DNA of 64,000 nucleotides from Panax quinquefolius (taxonomy: Eukaryota > Streptophyta > Magnoliopsida > Apiales > Araliaceae): positions 50,148,617 to 50,212,616 of the forward strand of contig CM035173.1 in the NCBI GenBank assembly GCA_020205615.1, given 5' to 3'. A program made the translations under genes and the position numbers. The notes beneath the pieces were generated by a model, which was not told the DNA's origin, made no database searches, and worked only from the letters and a program-made list of their open reading frames with translations. Positions 46,395 to 58,126 of the stretch are shown in pieces (positions within the stretch are counted from its first letter, which is position 1; each line of letters opens with the position of its first letter).

Positions 46395-48134
46395 ATGGTC
46401 TTTATGACACGACCCGTACAAATGTCTACTTCGACAGTTAGCCGTATTGATTATACCCCACCATTTTTGGTGGTATCTGGTATACGCTCATGGTATGATA
46501 GTATATCACCATCAGACGTGGTGATCATAGATGATTTGCTGCAGCATACTATGACCATGTTGATGTTTCAGGTTCACACAGGATTTGCAGAGGGTATGCT
46601 AGAAACACCGGGTATCGAGACGCAGTTTTTTCCGATTTGGGACCGAGAGTTGACTCTACTTTGGAGGAGTATGCATGGTTGACGATCTTTGCTACCGGAT
46701 GCAGACCTTGCGTGCATATGGCTATCAGAGACATGAGTAGACAGTTTATGACCCTCACCGAATTGAGACGAAGAGTGGTACAGGACGAGATTACATCCGG
46801 CCACGTGATATCCCAGCATTTTCTGTTTGACAGATTTGGCTCTGAGGATAGTTATGCACGACATTAGGGATTTCACCACACTGGAGGATCATTGGCGTTC
46901 AGCCAGAGTGGATGTGTTGCTATTGTGCGTATTGTCATACGTCTTCATGCCACGATACATGGATGAGCTGGATATCGGTGTCATTATGGCAGTGAGAGCT
47001 CTCAGGGAGGGTCATACCATTATACCAATGATCATTGCAGAGACTCAGAGGTCAGCTACATACTGCTGCACTTATCCGGCATAAGTGTTTATAGGTAGCT
47101 CAGTCATGCTGTACGTGTGGTTTGTGTCACACTTAAGACCGATTGACACACTCAGACGGTAGGCATTTTGCTTCACCCGTGATATAGCCGTGTCATACTC
47201 CTTTCAGCCTGCGGAATGTACAGACGCTGCATCATGGTCAGCTTTCCTGGCAGGGATTAGGGATCCATTTGCTATATTGTCGTGTTCAGGGCTTAGCTCA
47301 CCCTACAACTTTATTACTCATGCTCCGGGCATGGATTATCTCCCTCTGGCTGGATTGAGGGGAATGATTACTTACCACCCACTAGCCGTGATGTGTCAGT
47401 TTGATCCGTTTTAGGATTTTCATCCTTATAAGGGGTAGTGAGTCAGCGCTTCGCTTCACACCGTTTATCAGCGGAAGACAGATCCAGGTTATATGCCTGT
47501 TGGGATCAGCGAGAGCTGGCTGAGTTTTCTGTCAGTTATCCGGGTTGTTCTGCAGAGTATTCTGCATGGATGGAGACAGAGACTGCATTGTCTGCGATAG
47601 TATCCACAGTGCAAGATGTTGATTCTGAAGATGAGGAGCCTATAGAGGAGGCTGACATTCCCACCGATGATTTGACTCTTTGGGGTCGCCAAAGATTTGT
47701 GATGGATTCTCCCACCTCGAAAAGCCATCATTACTTAGTATTCGGCACAACATTTGGAGCAGAGCTTACATCTGATGACCTATGATAGAGATCAGGCTAG
47801 GGCCGCAATGTTGACAACTCTTGATGGGAGAGATGTCTCTCTGTTAGAGAGGGATGAGGCTAGATCAGCCAGGGATGCATTGATCATGGATCGAGATGCT
47901 GCCTTATCTGCTAGGGATGTGGCCATTGCAGACAGTACTTCAGTGAGATCCCAGATGACTGTCAGTCTTGCCGACATTAGTGCTTACATTAATGAGCATT
48001 ATGCCACCATGCAATTAGCCTCGGATCTGATAACTCGTGTAGATACCATTGGGCAGGAGCTTGCAGCGTTACCTCCGTCTTCAGAGAGGGATGCCATGTT
48101 AGATCTAATAGTCCGCATATATACAGATCTGTAG
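46395..48134 (+). pseudogene. DUF7745-like gene with coiled-coil tail, antisense in the Tat element
   Basis: From ATG 46,395, several frames joined by shifts give: TPPFLVVSGIRSWYDSISP; EGMLETPGIETQFFPIWDRE; VLLLCVLSYVFMPRYMDELD and IIPMIIAETQRS (about 46,905-47,050); VMLYVWFVSHLRPID (about 47,106-47,150); DPFAILSCSGLSSPYNFI and MDYLPLAGLRGMITYHPLAV (about 47,250-47,395); then an acidic linker and a coiled coil (47,790-48,080) with repeats like SLLERDEARSARDALIMDRD; stop at 48,132-48,134. The LLYVWxVSHL block and the 'PLxGxxGxITYxP' block are what I recall from plant DUF7745 proteins. At least four frameshifts or stops. Function unknown. It shares strand and direction with the PMD-like gene. 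Confidence 0.6.
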
Positions 48135-49347
48135 ATAGCTTTGTATTTTCCTGCATAGACTAGCTTAGACATTTTGTTATGTACAACATATATGTATATA
48201 TGAAACAGTATTATGTATGGCAGGGAAATATATTTTGATTCACTTCCCTTTTAGTTATGCCTTGATACTTGCTTGATATTTGCCTGTTTCTTCAGGGCCT
48301 TGTGATCTTGATGCATTCTGAACTTATCCTTGATAGGTGGACATTGAGACGTCGAAAGATCTCTCAGAATGGATCATTGATTTGTATAACCCTACCATCT
48401 TTTGTGTCTTGGGACTCGTATCTGTATGGAAACGTGGAGAGGAGGGTGATTTTTCTTCTCTGAGATTGACCGTACCACAGATGGTCGCCAGTACTTCTAT
48501 TTGTGAGAAGCCTAGTTAATTCCATCTCTTATGGGTTGGTATTGCTCCTTGAGGCATGATCGCAGCTTAGATGGTCACCGAATCTTCTATTTGTGAGAAG
48601 AGGTTGGGTAATTCCATCCTTTGATCCAAACCGAGATGAAATGTGGTGAATTGAAGGTTGATCCCAATCACTGTGACAAATATTTTTGTTACGGTAGGGG
48701 TTAGACTGAACCATAAATGGCTGCCTACGTACTCCTATTGAAGAGGAGATCAAGTCTGCGTAGTTCGAACCTGGTGTAAAAGGTTCAACGTTGAATGTGA
48801 AAGGCAGAAGCTTTATTGGGGAAGAAGGGTGTAGAAGTATTTTTGTTGTTTTTTGTTTTTGTAGAGGAAGGGCAGAAAAGTTTTTGTTATTTTTTTTATT
48901 GCGACTGGGCCATATATAATATGGTTGCCTACGTACCCCCAGGTATCAGGGAGATCAGGTTGACGTAGTTCGCCCCTCAGGACGAATCGCGGCCAAAGAA
49001 AAGTGTGAATCCCATGTGCATGCTATACTGCGGGGAGAAGAAAGTTTGATCCCATAATGGGGATAAACTGTAGGTGTGGAAAAAGTTTGATCCCGTCTTC
49101 AGGACAAACTGCAAGCATAGAAAAGTTAAATCCCGTGTTTAGGATAAACTGCAAGTGTGAAAGGTTAAATCTCGTCTTCAAGATAACCGAAATTGTATGC
49201 AAGATTTGAAATGAGGTGAAACCAGGTTGCTGGTTAGAAGTGTATGTTTCCCTGAGGGGCAGAAGAGTTTGTAAAAAGGAGAGGGTTCAAAACCGAAATG
49301 ATTGGTGATTCGATGATCAAAACCAGGATGTTTGTTTGATGGTAACT
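48135..49347. other. Spacer between the antisense genes and pol, with Tat-specific repeats
   Basis: An AT-rich stretch is followed by a direct duplication of about 110 bp (copies around 48,475-48,535 and 48,565-48,625, both with TTCTATTTGTGAGAAG). Two copies of a minus-strand block GTACGTAGGCA / GATCTCC / AACTACG follow (48,720-48,765 and 48,920-48,975), typical of DNA downstream of Tat pol genes. Then come about four 38-bp units of the type TCCCGTCTTCAGGACAAACT (49,035-49,190). No gene on either strand. Confidence 0.65.
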
Positions 49348-50480
49348 TCAGACATAGTACCGTTTAACGGTGTCCGAGTTAATAAGTTGTGGAAATTCAT
49401 CACCATCCATTTCTTGCAATCTGAGAGCACCTCCTGTCAATACCTCCTTGACAATAAATGGGCCTTCCCAGTTAGGAGCAAATTTTCCCTTAGATTGATC
49501 TTGGTTGTCAATGATCTTCTTTAAAACCAAGTCATGTTGTTTGAACTGTCATAGTCGGACTTTTCTGTTGTAGGATCGTGCGATCCTTTGCTGATATAAC
49601 TAACCATGGAAGATAGCCGCGGTTCGCCTTTAGTCTATTAGAGATAATTGGTGATATCTGTCTTGTACCCATTGATCCTCATCTAACTGAGCATCCATAA
49701 ACACTCTGAGGGATTCCATTTCTACCTCTATGGGGAGCACTGCTTCCATCCCATAGTCTAATGAGTAGGGGGTTGCCCCAATGGAAGTACGCATGGAAGT
49801 TCTATAGGCTAATAAAGTCAGAGGCAAGAGGTCAGGCCATCTTTTGTGATTGGCGGACATTTTCTGCATGATCTTTTTGATGTTTTTATTAGCCACTTCA
49901 ACAACACCATTCATCTTTGGTCAGTAGATGACGGAGTTAAGGTGTTTGATGTGGAATTTTCTGCATAACTCCTCTATCATTTTGTTGTTGAGGTTCTTAG
50001 CATTGTCTGACACAATGACCTCTAGTTGTCCGTATCGACAGATGACATTGTTTCTGATGAAAGCAATGATGACTTCTTTAGTAACCCTGGGGAAGGATGC
50101 TGCTTCTACCCATTTGGTGAAGTAGTCAATTATGGTGAATATGAATCGATGTCCATTATTGGCTTTGGGCTCGATGGACCCGATCACGTCCATTCCCCAC
50201 ATTAAGAAGGGTCATGGTGAACTCATATTGTGGAGTTCCCTTGGAGGGGCGTGGATAGCATTCCCATGAATCTGGCATTAATAGTACCTCTTGACGTGAT
50301 CATCACAGTCAGCTTTGAGTGTAAGCCAATAATGCCCTGTTCTAAGGATCTTCTTGACAAGTAGGGGTCCGCTCATGTGAGGGCCACATACTCCACCATG
50401 GATCTCATCCATGAGTCTCTGAGCTTGGTCTTTATCCAGACATCTTAGGAGACCTATTCCTACATCTCTTTTATAGAGTT
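49348..50480 (-). pseudogene. Integrase of the Tat element
   Basis: From right to left: zinc-binding region (DEIHGGVCGPHMSGPLLVKK and CDDHVKRYY, ending at 50,278); catalytic core with MDVIGSIEPKANNGHRFIFT (first Asp) and VIVSDNAKNLNNK (second Asp) at 50,202-49,921; MNGVVEVANKNIKKIMQK (the catalytic Glu region) at 49,914-49,630; and the tail GKFAPNWEGPFIVKEVL ending NSDTVKRYYV at 49,348. The tail form is that of Tat integrases, and no chromodomain follows. Stops and frame changes occur at 50,278, 49,921 and 49,630-49,530. The DDE residues look intact, but the frame is not. Confidence 0.88.
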
Positions 50481-51229
50481 CATCTCCGCTCAGGTAGAAT
50501 TTCATAGTAAGTCGATGGATCCGCCTCTTCTCAGTTAGGCTCACCTCAGCAGGTGTAGATCCGTCTTGTAGATACTCCTTGATGTGCTGATACCAAGGGT
50601 TATGGATGGGAGGTAGTTCATCCGATACTTCTCCAACATAGTTCCCATAGACTGGGGCTTTTTGCATTGCAATTGTAATGCTTGGCGTGTTTTCCTTGTC
50701 AAGTATATGAACCAAGAAGGCCAACGTTGCTAATGCATCTGCAAAATCATTCCTATTACGAGGAATGTGTAGAAAGGAGATTTCTTCAAACTCCAAAGCC
50801 ATCTGTAGAACTTGTCGATGGTAAGGCAGCAAATGTAATTATTTGGTTTGATAGATTCCCGTGGATTGTCTGATTACCAATTCGAATCCCCAAAGACGAT
50901 TAATCGCCTGATGCCCATTGAATCGAACAAGTTTTTAGCCCCATGATATGACCTTCATACACAATCGTGTTGTTGGTGCCGACAAACCGCAATTTGACGG
51001 CGACGGATCTGCTCCCCGTGCATCGTATATTAGAACCGCTCCCACTCCGTAGCCTTACGTGTTAATGACTCCATCAAAATACATTTTCCACGTCTGGCAT
51101 GTATCGTCTCGATGTTGTTCTTTGAATCGTCATTACCCCTTCATCGGGGAAGTTTGTTTCCAAGGGTTTCTAGTCCCCTACAGGTGCAGCGGCCAGTTGA
51201 TCCGCAATTCCTTGACTTTTGATAGACTT
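50480..51229 (-). pseudogene. Second (archaeal-type) RNase H of the Tat element, decayed
   Basis: Between the Ty3-type RNase H and the integrase is about 750 bp whose left part (to 50,832) reads LPYHRQVLQMALEFEEISFL and HIPRNRNDFADALATLA. The latter is the last motif of an RNase H. The right part (50,833-51,229) is frameshifted throughout. A second RNase H of archaeal type at this place is a known trait of Tat elements. I see only its end clearly. Confidence 0.65.
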
Positions 51230-51931
51230 CTACATCACGTAGACAATGTCAAATTGCTGTAGGATCAACTGCCATTTGGACAGTCGACAATTTAGTATGG
51301 GCTTACTAAACACATATTTGAGAGGATCCACGCGGGATATGAGATGGGTTGTGTGACCATAGAGGTAATGCTGTAACCTCATGGAAGCCCATGCTAAAGC
51401 ACAACAAGTCTTCTCAATCAGAGTGTACTTGTGTTCACTGATGCTGAATCTTTTGTTGAGGTAATAGATAGCTCGTTCTTGGCCTCTATCGTCTTTTTGC
51501 CCCAGTATATAGCCCATGGCATTGTCATTTATGGACAGGTACATGAACAGGGGAACACCATCCTTGGGTGGTACCAAAATAGGAGCATTAACCAACTTCT
51601 CTTTGATTGTGAGGAAGGCTTTTTGACACTCATCATTCCATTTCATGGAGGAGTTCTTCCTTAACAACTTGAAGATTGACTCACAAGTTGCTGTGAGTTG
51701 AGAAATGAACCTGCTAATGAAGTTGATTCTTTCCAAAAATCCCTGTATTTTCTTCTCTGTCTGAGGAATGGCATTTCCTTGATGGCCTGGATTTTGGTAG
51801 GATACAATTCAATCCCTTTGTGGCTGACTAGGAAACCTAGCAACTTGCCTGACTTAACACCAAAGGCGCACTTGGCTGGATTCAACTTCAAGTTGTACTT
51901 ACGCAACCTGTTGAAAAGCTTTTTGAGATGG
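51230..51931 (-). pseudogene. End of reverse transcriptase and Ty3-type RNase H of the Tat element
   Basis: Starts at the insertion point with HHLKKLFNRLRKYNLKLNPA, AKCAFGVKSGKLLGFLVSHK (end of the RT palm/thumb), then after a frame change FISRFISQLTATCESIFKLL, KWNDECQKAFLTIKEKL and the RNase H part NDNAMGYILGQKDDRGQERA, SISEHKYTLIEKTCCALAWA, RVDPLKYVFSKPILNCRLSK. The catalytic RT motifs lie on the far side of the inserted LTR, outside or at the edge of the window. Confidence 0.88.
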
Positions 51932-53235
51932 TGTGATGCCCCCAAAATAGGTATACATCACTTATTCTAAGCCGCCAAATACATGGCACAGAATACAAAT
52001 ACAATCTTAAATATACAACAAGAGCTGTGAGTTTTAATACAAATATTGTCCTCTAGACAATATCCACTCTCAAAATAAGTCCTCGTTACATTTATTATCA
52101 CACTATTTTATAGAATAGTGAGGACTACTAAGACACCATCTCGGACCGTCACTCCGTTCCTCGACTAGTCCCGGCTATGTTCTCATTTCCTGAAGAGAAT
52201 AGTGAAAGAAAGGGTGAGCTCAACTAGCCCAGTAAGAAATATTATGACTAAGATAATGTAGAATAAATTATCATTAGCCTTCAACAATGTTAAACTGATA
52301 AAATACAATAGACATCAAGTTTAACTGCAGCGGAGCAAGCAATCCATTAAAAGAGTCAAGTAGAGAATAAAATCTACTATCTTTTATGATTTAAAAAGGT
52401 TTTCATCACTTTTTATCGGAGACTCTCGACAATAAATAATCCACATCATCCACCTTTCTCTGACGAGGATATTCATTAGGGTCACGACCACGAATTATCC
52501 ATGCACTACAGGCCAAGGATATTCGTGTATTCATCAATGGTCATGATCATGCCAACAACTGTCCATCAATGCACTACGGGCCAATGAGGACTTTTACCAC
52601 ATCATTTGTAACATTACGGTCATGATTACACCGAATAATTCCTGGTCATAATCATACAAAGTCCATCCATGCACTACAGGCCACAGATGACTTTTAAAAA
52701 AATATAAACATGAGGATGATGGCAATGATATAAGAATTCAATAAAACAAGTTCAAGAATTAATTTATTCAGGAACTAATAAATCCAAATTGTCAACATGA
52801 TACTACTTTGTAGAGTAAAATTCAAGAATGCTCAGAAGAATATTTCCATGAAAAGATACTGGATGAAGCGCAAATATCAAAGATATTCCACTAATTTCAT
52901 GGAGTATAGAAGTCAAAACTTTATCCAACTGAGTATAACAAAGAATGGAATAACAAAAGAAATCACCATGCATGTGGTACTTCGCATAGATAGGTTATTC
53001 CAATGTAATAATAAATAACGAGAACTAGGTCAAAGCGAAATTCGCTTGCCAAGCGTGGATGTTACAATGAATAATAAAGATGAACCAGTCCCACGTAAAA
53101 ACGCATGCATATTATATTCAAATGAATAATAAAAACGGAACTAAGTCCGACGTAAAGCTATTGTATAGGATATTCCAATAGAGTAATAAAGAATGGAATA
53201 ACAGAAGAATTTCACCAAGTATAGGGTAGCCCGCG
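51932..53235 (-). repeat. LTR 'D' (family C type), left part, inserted in Tat RT
   Basis: It starts TGTGATGCCCCCAAAATAGG, the reversed 3' end of a family C LTR. It includes the GGGTGAGCTCAACTAGCCCA block (52,213-52,232), GTGCATGGATGGA-type units (52,490-52,690) and four to five 70-bp units (about 52,785-53,235). It is interrupted at 53,236 by element C and resumes at 62,168. The bases before it are GATGG (51,927-51,931). The other end is not in the window, or was lost by rearrangement near 62,638. Confidence 0.75.
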
Positions 53236-56200
53236 TGTGACGCCCCCAAAATAGGTATACATCACCTATTCTAAGTCGCCAAAATACATGGTATAAAATA
53301 CAAATACAAACTTAACTATACAGCTGTCGTGTAAAATACGACAAAACATGAACTGAGAGTTTAAACAAGAATACTGCCTTCTAGACAATATCCATTCTCA
53401 ATGGAGTCCTCATAGAAAGTATACAAACTCAAATTCAGTCCTCGTTACATTTATTATCACACTATTTAACATAATAGTGAGGATTACTAATGCTATCATC
53501 CGACCAGTACTCCATTCCCCGACTAAGTCCCCAAATATATTTTCATTTCAAGAGAAGAAAGCGGTGAAGGAAAGGGTGAGCTCAACTAGCCCAGTAAGAA
53601 ATATTATGACTAAGATAATGCAGAATAAATTATCATTAGTCTTCAACAATGTTAAACTATTAAAATACAATAGACATCAAGTTTAACTGCAGCGGAACAA
53701 GCAATCCATTAGAAAAGTCAAGTAGAGAATAAAATCTACTATCTTCTATGATTTAAAAAGTTTTTTCATCAATTTTTATCGTTGAGACTCAGCTTAATAA
53801 ATAAACCACATCATCGAATCATCCCTGTTCTACGGGCCAAGGACATTCATTAAATCATCAATGGTCATGACTATACCGAATAATCCCTGGTCATAATCAT
53901 ACCAAGTCTATCTCTGCACGTAAGCCAAAGATATACGATAATAAAACCAATAATCAACAATCCATCTTTGCATGTGAACCAAAGATATACAACAAGAAAA
54001 TCAATAATCAACAATCCATCTTTGCATGTAAGCGAAAGATATACAATTCAATAATCAACAGTCCATCTTCGCACGTAAGCTAAAGATAACTTTCATCACC
54101 ATATAAGCATGAGGATGATGACAATGATATAAGCATTAATCAAACTAAAACAAGGATAAATATTAAAGACTTTAAATTTATCCAAATATTATCAACCGCT
54201 CATAATCTAATATTATTAATATCATAACAATATTTTAATCACCTCTAAACTTATAAACAATTTCTTTCAATTGTTTACACTTTACCAAATAATGCATTTA
54301 ATCATTCAAAGAATGTCATAATCATAAGATTTCATAACCAATGATCAAATCCCTTATCAACAATCTACATATACCTTATATAGGATTTCCAAGCCATGAA
54401 ATCCTATTTTCCAACTTTGTTACTTCACATAACATATTTAACTCATATGTTCGTAACTAAACCATTTTCATGAAAAAATACCAAATCAGTCCCAAAAATA
54501 TTTCTTTTAAGGGATTTAGCAGAATATAGTCCCATAATGAACATATATTTTTCTCGGAATTTTTAAAATTCATTTACTATTTTTCAAAAATTAATTTCCA
54601 ATTAATTCCTTAAGAAATTAGCTACCTCAAGTTTAACTCCAAAAATTCCCAAATCTTGGCAGGATCTTACAAATGTTAACATGAGTCTCTAGTTTAAATT
54701 TCATGGTCATCGGAGTTATAGAACTCCGGTTATATCGTATTTCGTCGGAAAAACCTAAATATTGAAATGGTCATAACTTGCTCATTTTAAGTCGGAATGA
54801 GCTCATTTTTGGACAGGAGGTTCTTTATTCCGTATACTTTCATGTCCCAAAAGGCCAGAATTTTTCTCAAAATTTAAGTGGCCGAAACAGCCCTTCTAAA
54901 ATCTGGACAGTAGCATTTCGGTAATTTCCAGCTTTTGACTCCTTTGCTAAAATCAGTCTACACGAAAATCTAAAACACCTTTTCCAGTGATTCTACTTGG
55001 AGATGCTACAAAACTTATAGATCTAACTCTAGAACTTGACCACACTCAAAAATTCAAAATATAATAGGAGATATGGTCAATTGAATTTCATGTTCTATTT
55101 TCACCAAAATCTGATTTCCAACCCTTTGTGATTTCTAAGAAACTTTTATGTTATCATATAATAACCAATATAACTCATCATAACACTTACTAATACTTCA
55201 TATACCCATGATTTTCATCAGTCCAAAGCTTTTATTAAGACTCTTATCATAATCAACGTAACCAGATCATTTCCATAATTTAATAAAGAATGAATATAAA
55301 GGATCATTCATCATGCATGTGGTAATCCACATAGACAGGTTATTCCAACAGAATAATAAAGAATGGAATAATAGAATAATTTCACCATGTATACGGTACT
55401 TCGCATAAACAGGTTATCCCAACATAATAATACATAATGGAATAACAGAAGAATTTCACCATGTATGCGGTACTTCGCATAAACAGATTATTCTAACATA
55501 ATAATGAAGAATGGAATAACAACTCTTACGAGTATTGAAAGAAGTAATTGTCTTCATGAATACGAAAGAATAATACCCCTTACAGGTACAACAAATAATA
55601 TCCCTTACCCCAAAAGAAGACTGGATACTGGAATAGTGAGGGAGCAGACTTCTCTTCTTCTTTCTCTCAATAATTTCTCTCTAAAATAATGGCTCTAAAG
55701 CTTTAGTGAATTGGTGAGAAATGAAGGAAGAATGAGCTTCTATTTATAGAAAAATAAAGTTTCGATAATTGCACGTTTTGGGGCTCGAAAAATTACAGTA
55801 CAATACCTCCAACTTTTATTTCATTTTTAATTCAGTCATCCAAGTATTATCAAACTTGCACCACCTTCCCTAACAGTAAATCATGTGACTCAATAGTTCT
55901 AAACATGTGAAAAATTTAATTACAGTATAGTACCTCCATCTATACCTCCATTTTTAACTTAGTCATACAAGTATCATCAATCTTGCACCAATTCCCCTAA
56001 TAGTATAAGAATGTGATTCAATAGTACACACATGTGAACAAATAGTTATATGAGCATGTGAATTAGTAGCAATTAATTGCTCATTTACCCGATTAATTAC
56101 CCGGTTTATCAATAAAACCCCCATACATCAATTATCATCGGAATAAATGTCGATTTCAACTAACACCAATAATCCCAACATAATGGAACTATCAAATTCA

Positions 56201-56885
56201 TTTTTAATCAGCACGAACTTATTCATCATTAATATCATAACTCACAATATTTAACAACCAGGTCGTTCCAAAGAAAGAGGGGGCTTTCCAATAAGGATTT
56301 CTCCCTATTGGCGCACAATTAGGTGACCAAACCTCTCCTCGATAAAACTTCTAGACATTGTAAATATTGCAAATAATATGAATAACTTTGTTGTCTCAAT
56401 TATTGATTTAATAATATATCATATAATGTAGATGATATTGTGACAATAATCGAATCAATAATATGAGAGATATGATGCAGCAATTACTATAGCAATAATT
56501 GATTATAACTGAGTGACTTCTCACGTAAGCATCAATAATCAATACTGTGTGTTACTATGCAACCACACGTATTACTGTACTTTTACTACCGGGTAGTTCA
56601 ACGGTGATTAATCTTAAAACCTTCATTAGTTATTTTCATAAAATATTTTTGTCGTTTTCTAACTACGACGACAGTACTTCCGTTGTGGGGTCCACTAATG
56701 ATTATTCCGTCGTACGAATATTCTCCAACAAAAAGAATATTCCCCGACCAAATGAATATTTTATAACAACTTGCATACTTTGCAGAATTTATAAATATTA
56801 CCCACAACTATAACATTATCTCAAATTCACACCATAATATTCAAAAAAATTCGAGAAATTAAATCTTTATTCGTAAAATCCGACT
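53236..56885 (-). repeat. 3' LTR of element C (about 3.65 kb)
   Basis: It starts TGTGACGCCCCCAAAATAGG (reversed 3' end). Compared with the 5' LTR it has an extra segment (about 54,180-55,260): a part like family B LTRs, then the hairpin CGGAGTTATAGAACTCCG (about 54,712-54,730) and flanking DNA. 70-bp units lie at 55,255-55,520 and the TATA box (minus-strand CTATAAATAG) is near 55,740. The edge near 56,885 is blurred, since the terminal TG has been lost. Confidence 0.78.
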
Positions 56886-56887
56886 CC

Positions 56888-57300
56888 TTATGAAATTTCG
56901 CCCTCGAAATTTACGTACGTACCTGGTATGCCGAACAGATGAGGATATTTTGACTTCATTTCAGATTCTAACTCTTGAGGTATAACCTTTGAGTGTTGAA
57001 TACGATCCTTCTTATTCAAGATTTTAACACGTAATTCCTCATATGTTAAATTTTCCGTTGTCTCGTTCGGTTCTAAATCAATAATGTGATTCAGGTTGTC
57101 CACATATTTACATAACATCGGTACGTGATAAACGTTATGAATACGCAATATATTTGGTGGTAAAATGAGTCTATAGGCCACAATTCCTACTCGATCAAGG
57201 ATTACAAATGGGCCAATAAAATCGAGGGTTGAGATTGCCTCTCTTCGTCGATTCTTGCTTCTAGAATAACGCCCTCTTGAACCTTTTTTTTCACATTCAT
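56888..57300 (-). pseudogene. Integrase tail and chromodomain remnant of element C
   Basis: Reads MAYRLILPPNILRIHNVYHV, LCKYVDNLNHIIDLEPNE, then SKVIPQELESEMKSKYPHLF, ending GEIS and a stop at 56,888. Aligned with element A, the frame is open through the point where A has 15 more residues (VKVLWRNH...). Exactly 45 bp are missing there. Upstream (57,180-57,300) the PWKG-type tail is degraded. No catalytic core follows. Confidence 0.8.
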
Positions 57301-58126
57301 CGACTTGGTAAAAGGTTTGAGCGGCCTTTATCTTTATCGACTAGAGTCGATTCTACTGTCGATATTTGATATCACCACGTGGGTCCCTAAAGTCTTGAAC
57401 TCTATCTTCATCATTTGTAAGTTATACGAAATGGGTCTTTATGTTAACAACTTTGCACTCATAAACGCATACGATCTTCTACTCAACACTTCAGCTACCA
57501 CGTTCGCTTTCCCACGATGGTATTAAATGGTACGATCGTAATCTTCAACAGCTCGAGCCAACGTCTTTGGCGCATTATACGTTCGCTTTGGTTGAAGAAA
57601 TATTTATGGGTTGAAGAAATGGGTTTTGTACTGGGGTCAATACAAAATTCAATTTCACGCTATGGGGTAAGCTAAGAAGTCTTCAAGAATACGCCAGGAA
57701 ATTTATTAACAATAGAAATATCATTCAAAACTGTGACTCTCATCCAAGACTTGGATAGCACATGTAATGAAGGTTTCTCCTAATGGAGTTTTAACCGATA
57801 AGTCAAAGTCTAATTTCTCCGGAGTCAAATTTAAACGCTGAACGCAAGCAAGAGAGATAAAATAATGGGTAGAACTGGTATCTAAAAAGTATAAACTTTG
57901 CTAACGTTTATGATTAGCTTACCCATGATCACCTCGTTCGGATTCCTCGCTTTTTGGGAGGTTACTACAAACGCTCTCCCTTGAACTACCGGTTTTGTCT
58001 TGTCCGGGACACCCTTTAATGCCTCCATCCCAGTTGGACTTGATTTTGGTGCACGACAAAATCGAGCTAGGTTGCTTTCTTTTCCACAACTAAAATATAC
58101 CTTGGAAGGCTCTAAACAGTTTGGAC
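57301..58126 (-). pseudogene. Scrambled RNase H and protease remnants of element C
   Basis: Short pieces are recognisable on the minus strand: an RNase H end region (about 57,440-57,570, matching the part of element A around 28,215-28,330), a linker scrap (57,600-57,700) and a protease piece (about 57,720-57,900) matching 12,330-12,500. The zinc-knuckle end of gag lies at about 58,040-58,160. All are frameshifted, and RT is absent between them. Confidence 0.65.

Larger units (their letters stand above)
39689..51931 (-). mobile_element. Tat-type (Ogre/Retand-like) Ty3/gypsy element, 3' part
   Basis: On the minus strand the order is end of RT, Ty3 RNase H, a second decayed RNase H, integrase, integrase tail, spacer, two genes on the opposite strand, tandem repeats, 3' LTR. 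The integrase tail (KGKFAPNWEGPFIVKEVL ... NSDTVKRYYV) has the Tat form and there is no chromodomain. The LTR end at 39,689 carries TGCCTAACACCTTCCC and CTGGCGACTCTTAAA (minus strand), common near the end of Tat LTRs. The 5' half lies beyond an LTR inserted into RT at 51,932. The left target-site candidate is ATAAT (39,684-39,688). Confidence 0.82.

Noticed and set aside
57305..57526. 73-codon + strand open frame
   Set aside because: It is antisense to recognisable RNase H and integrase-tail remnants of element C.
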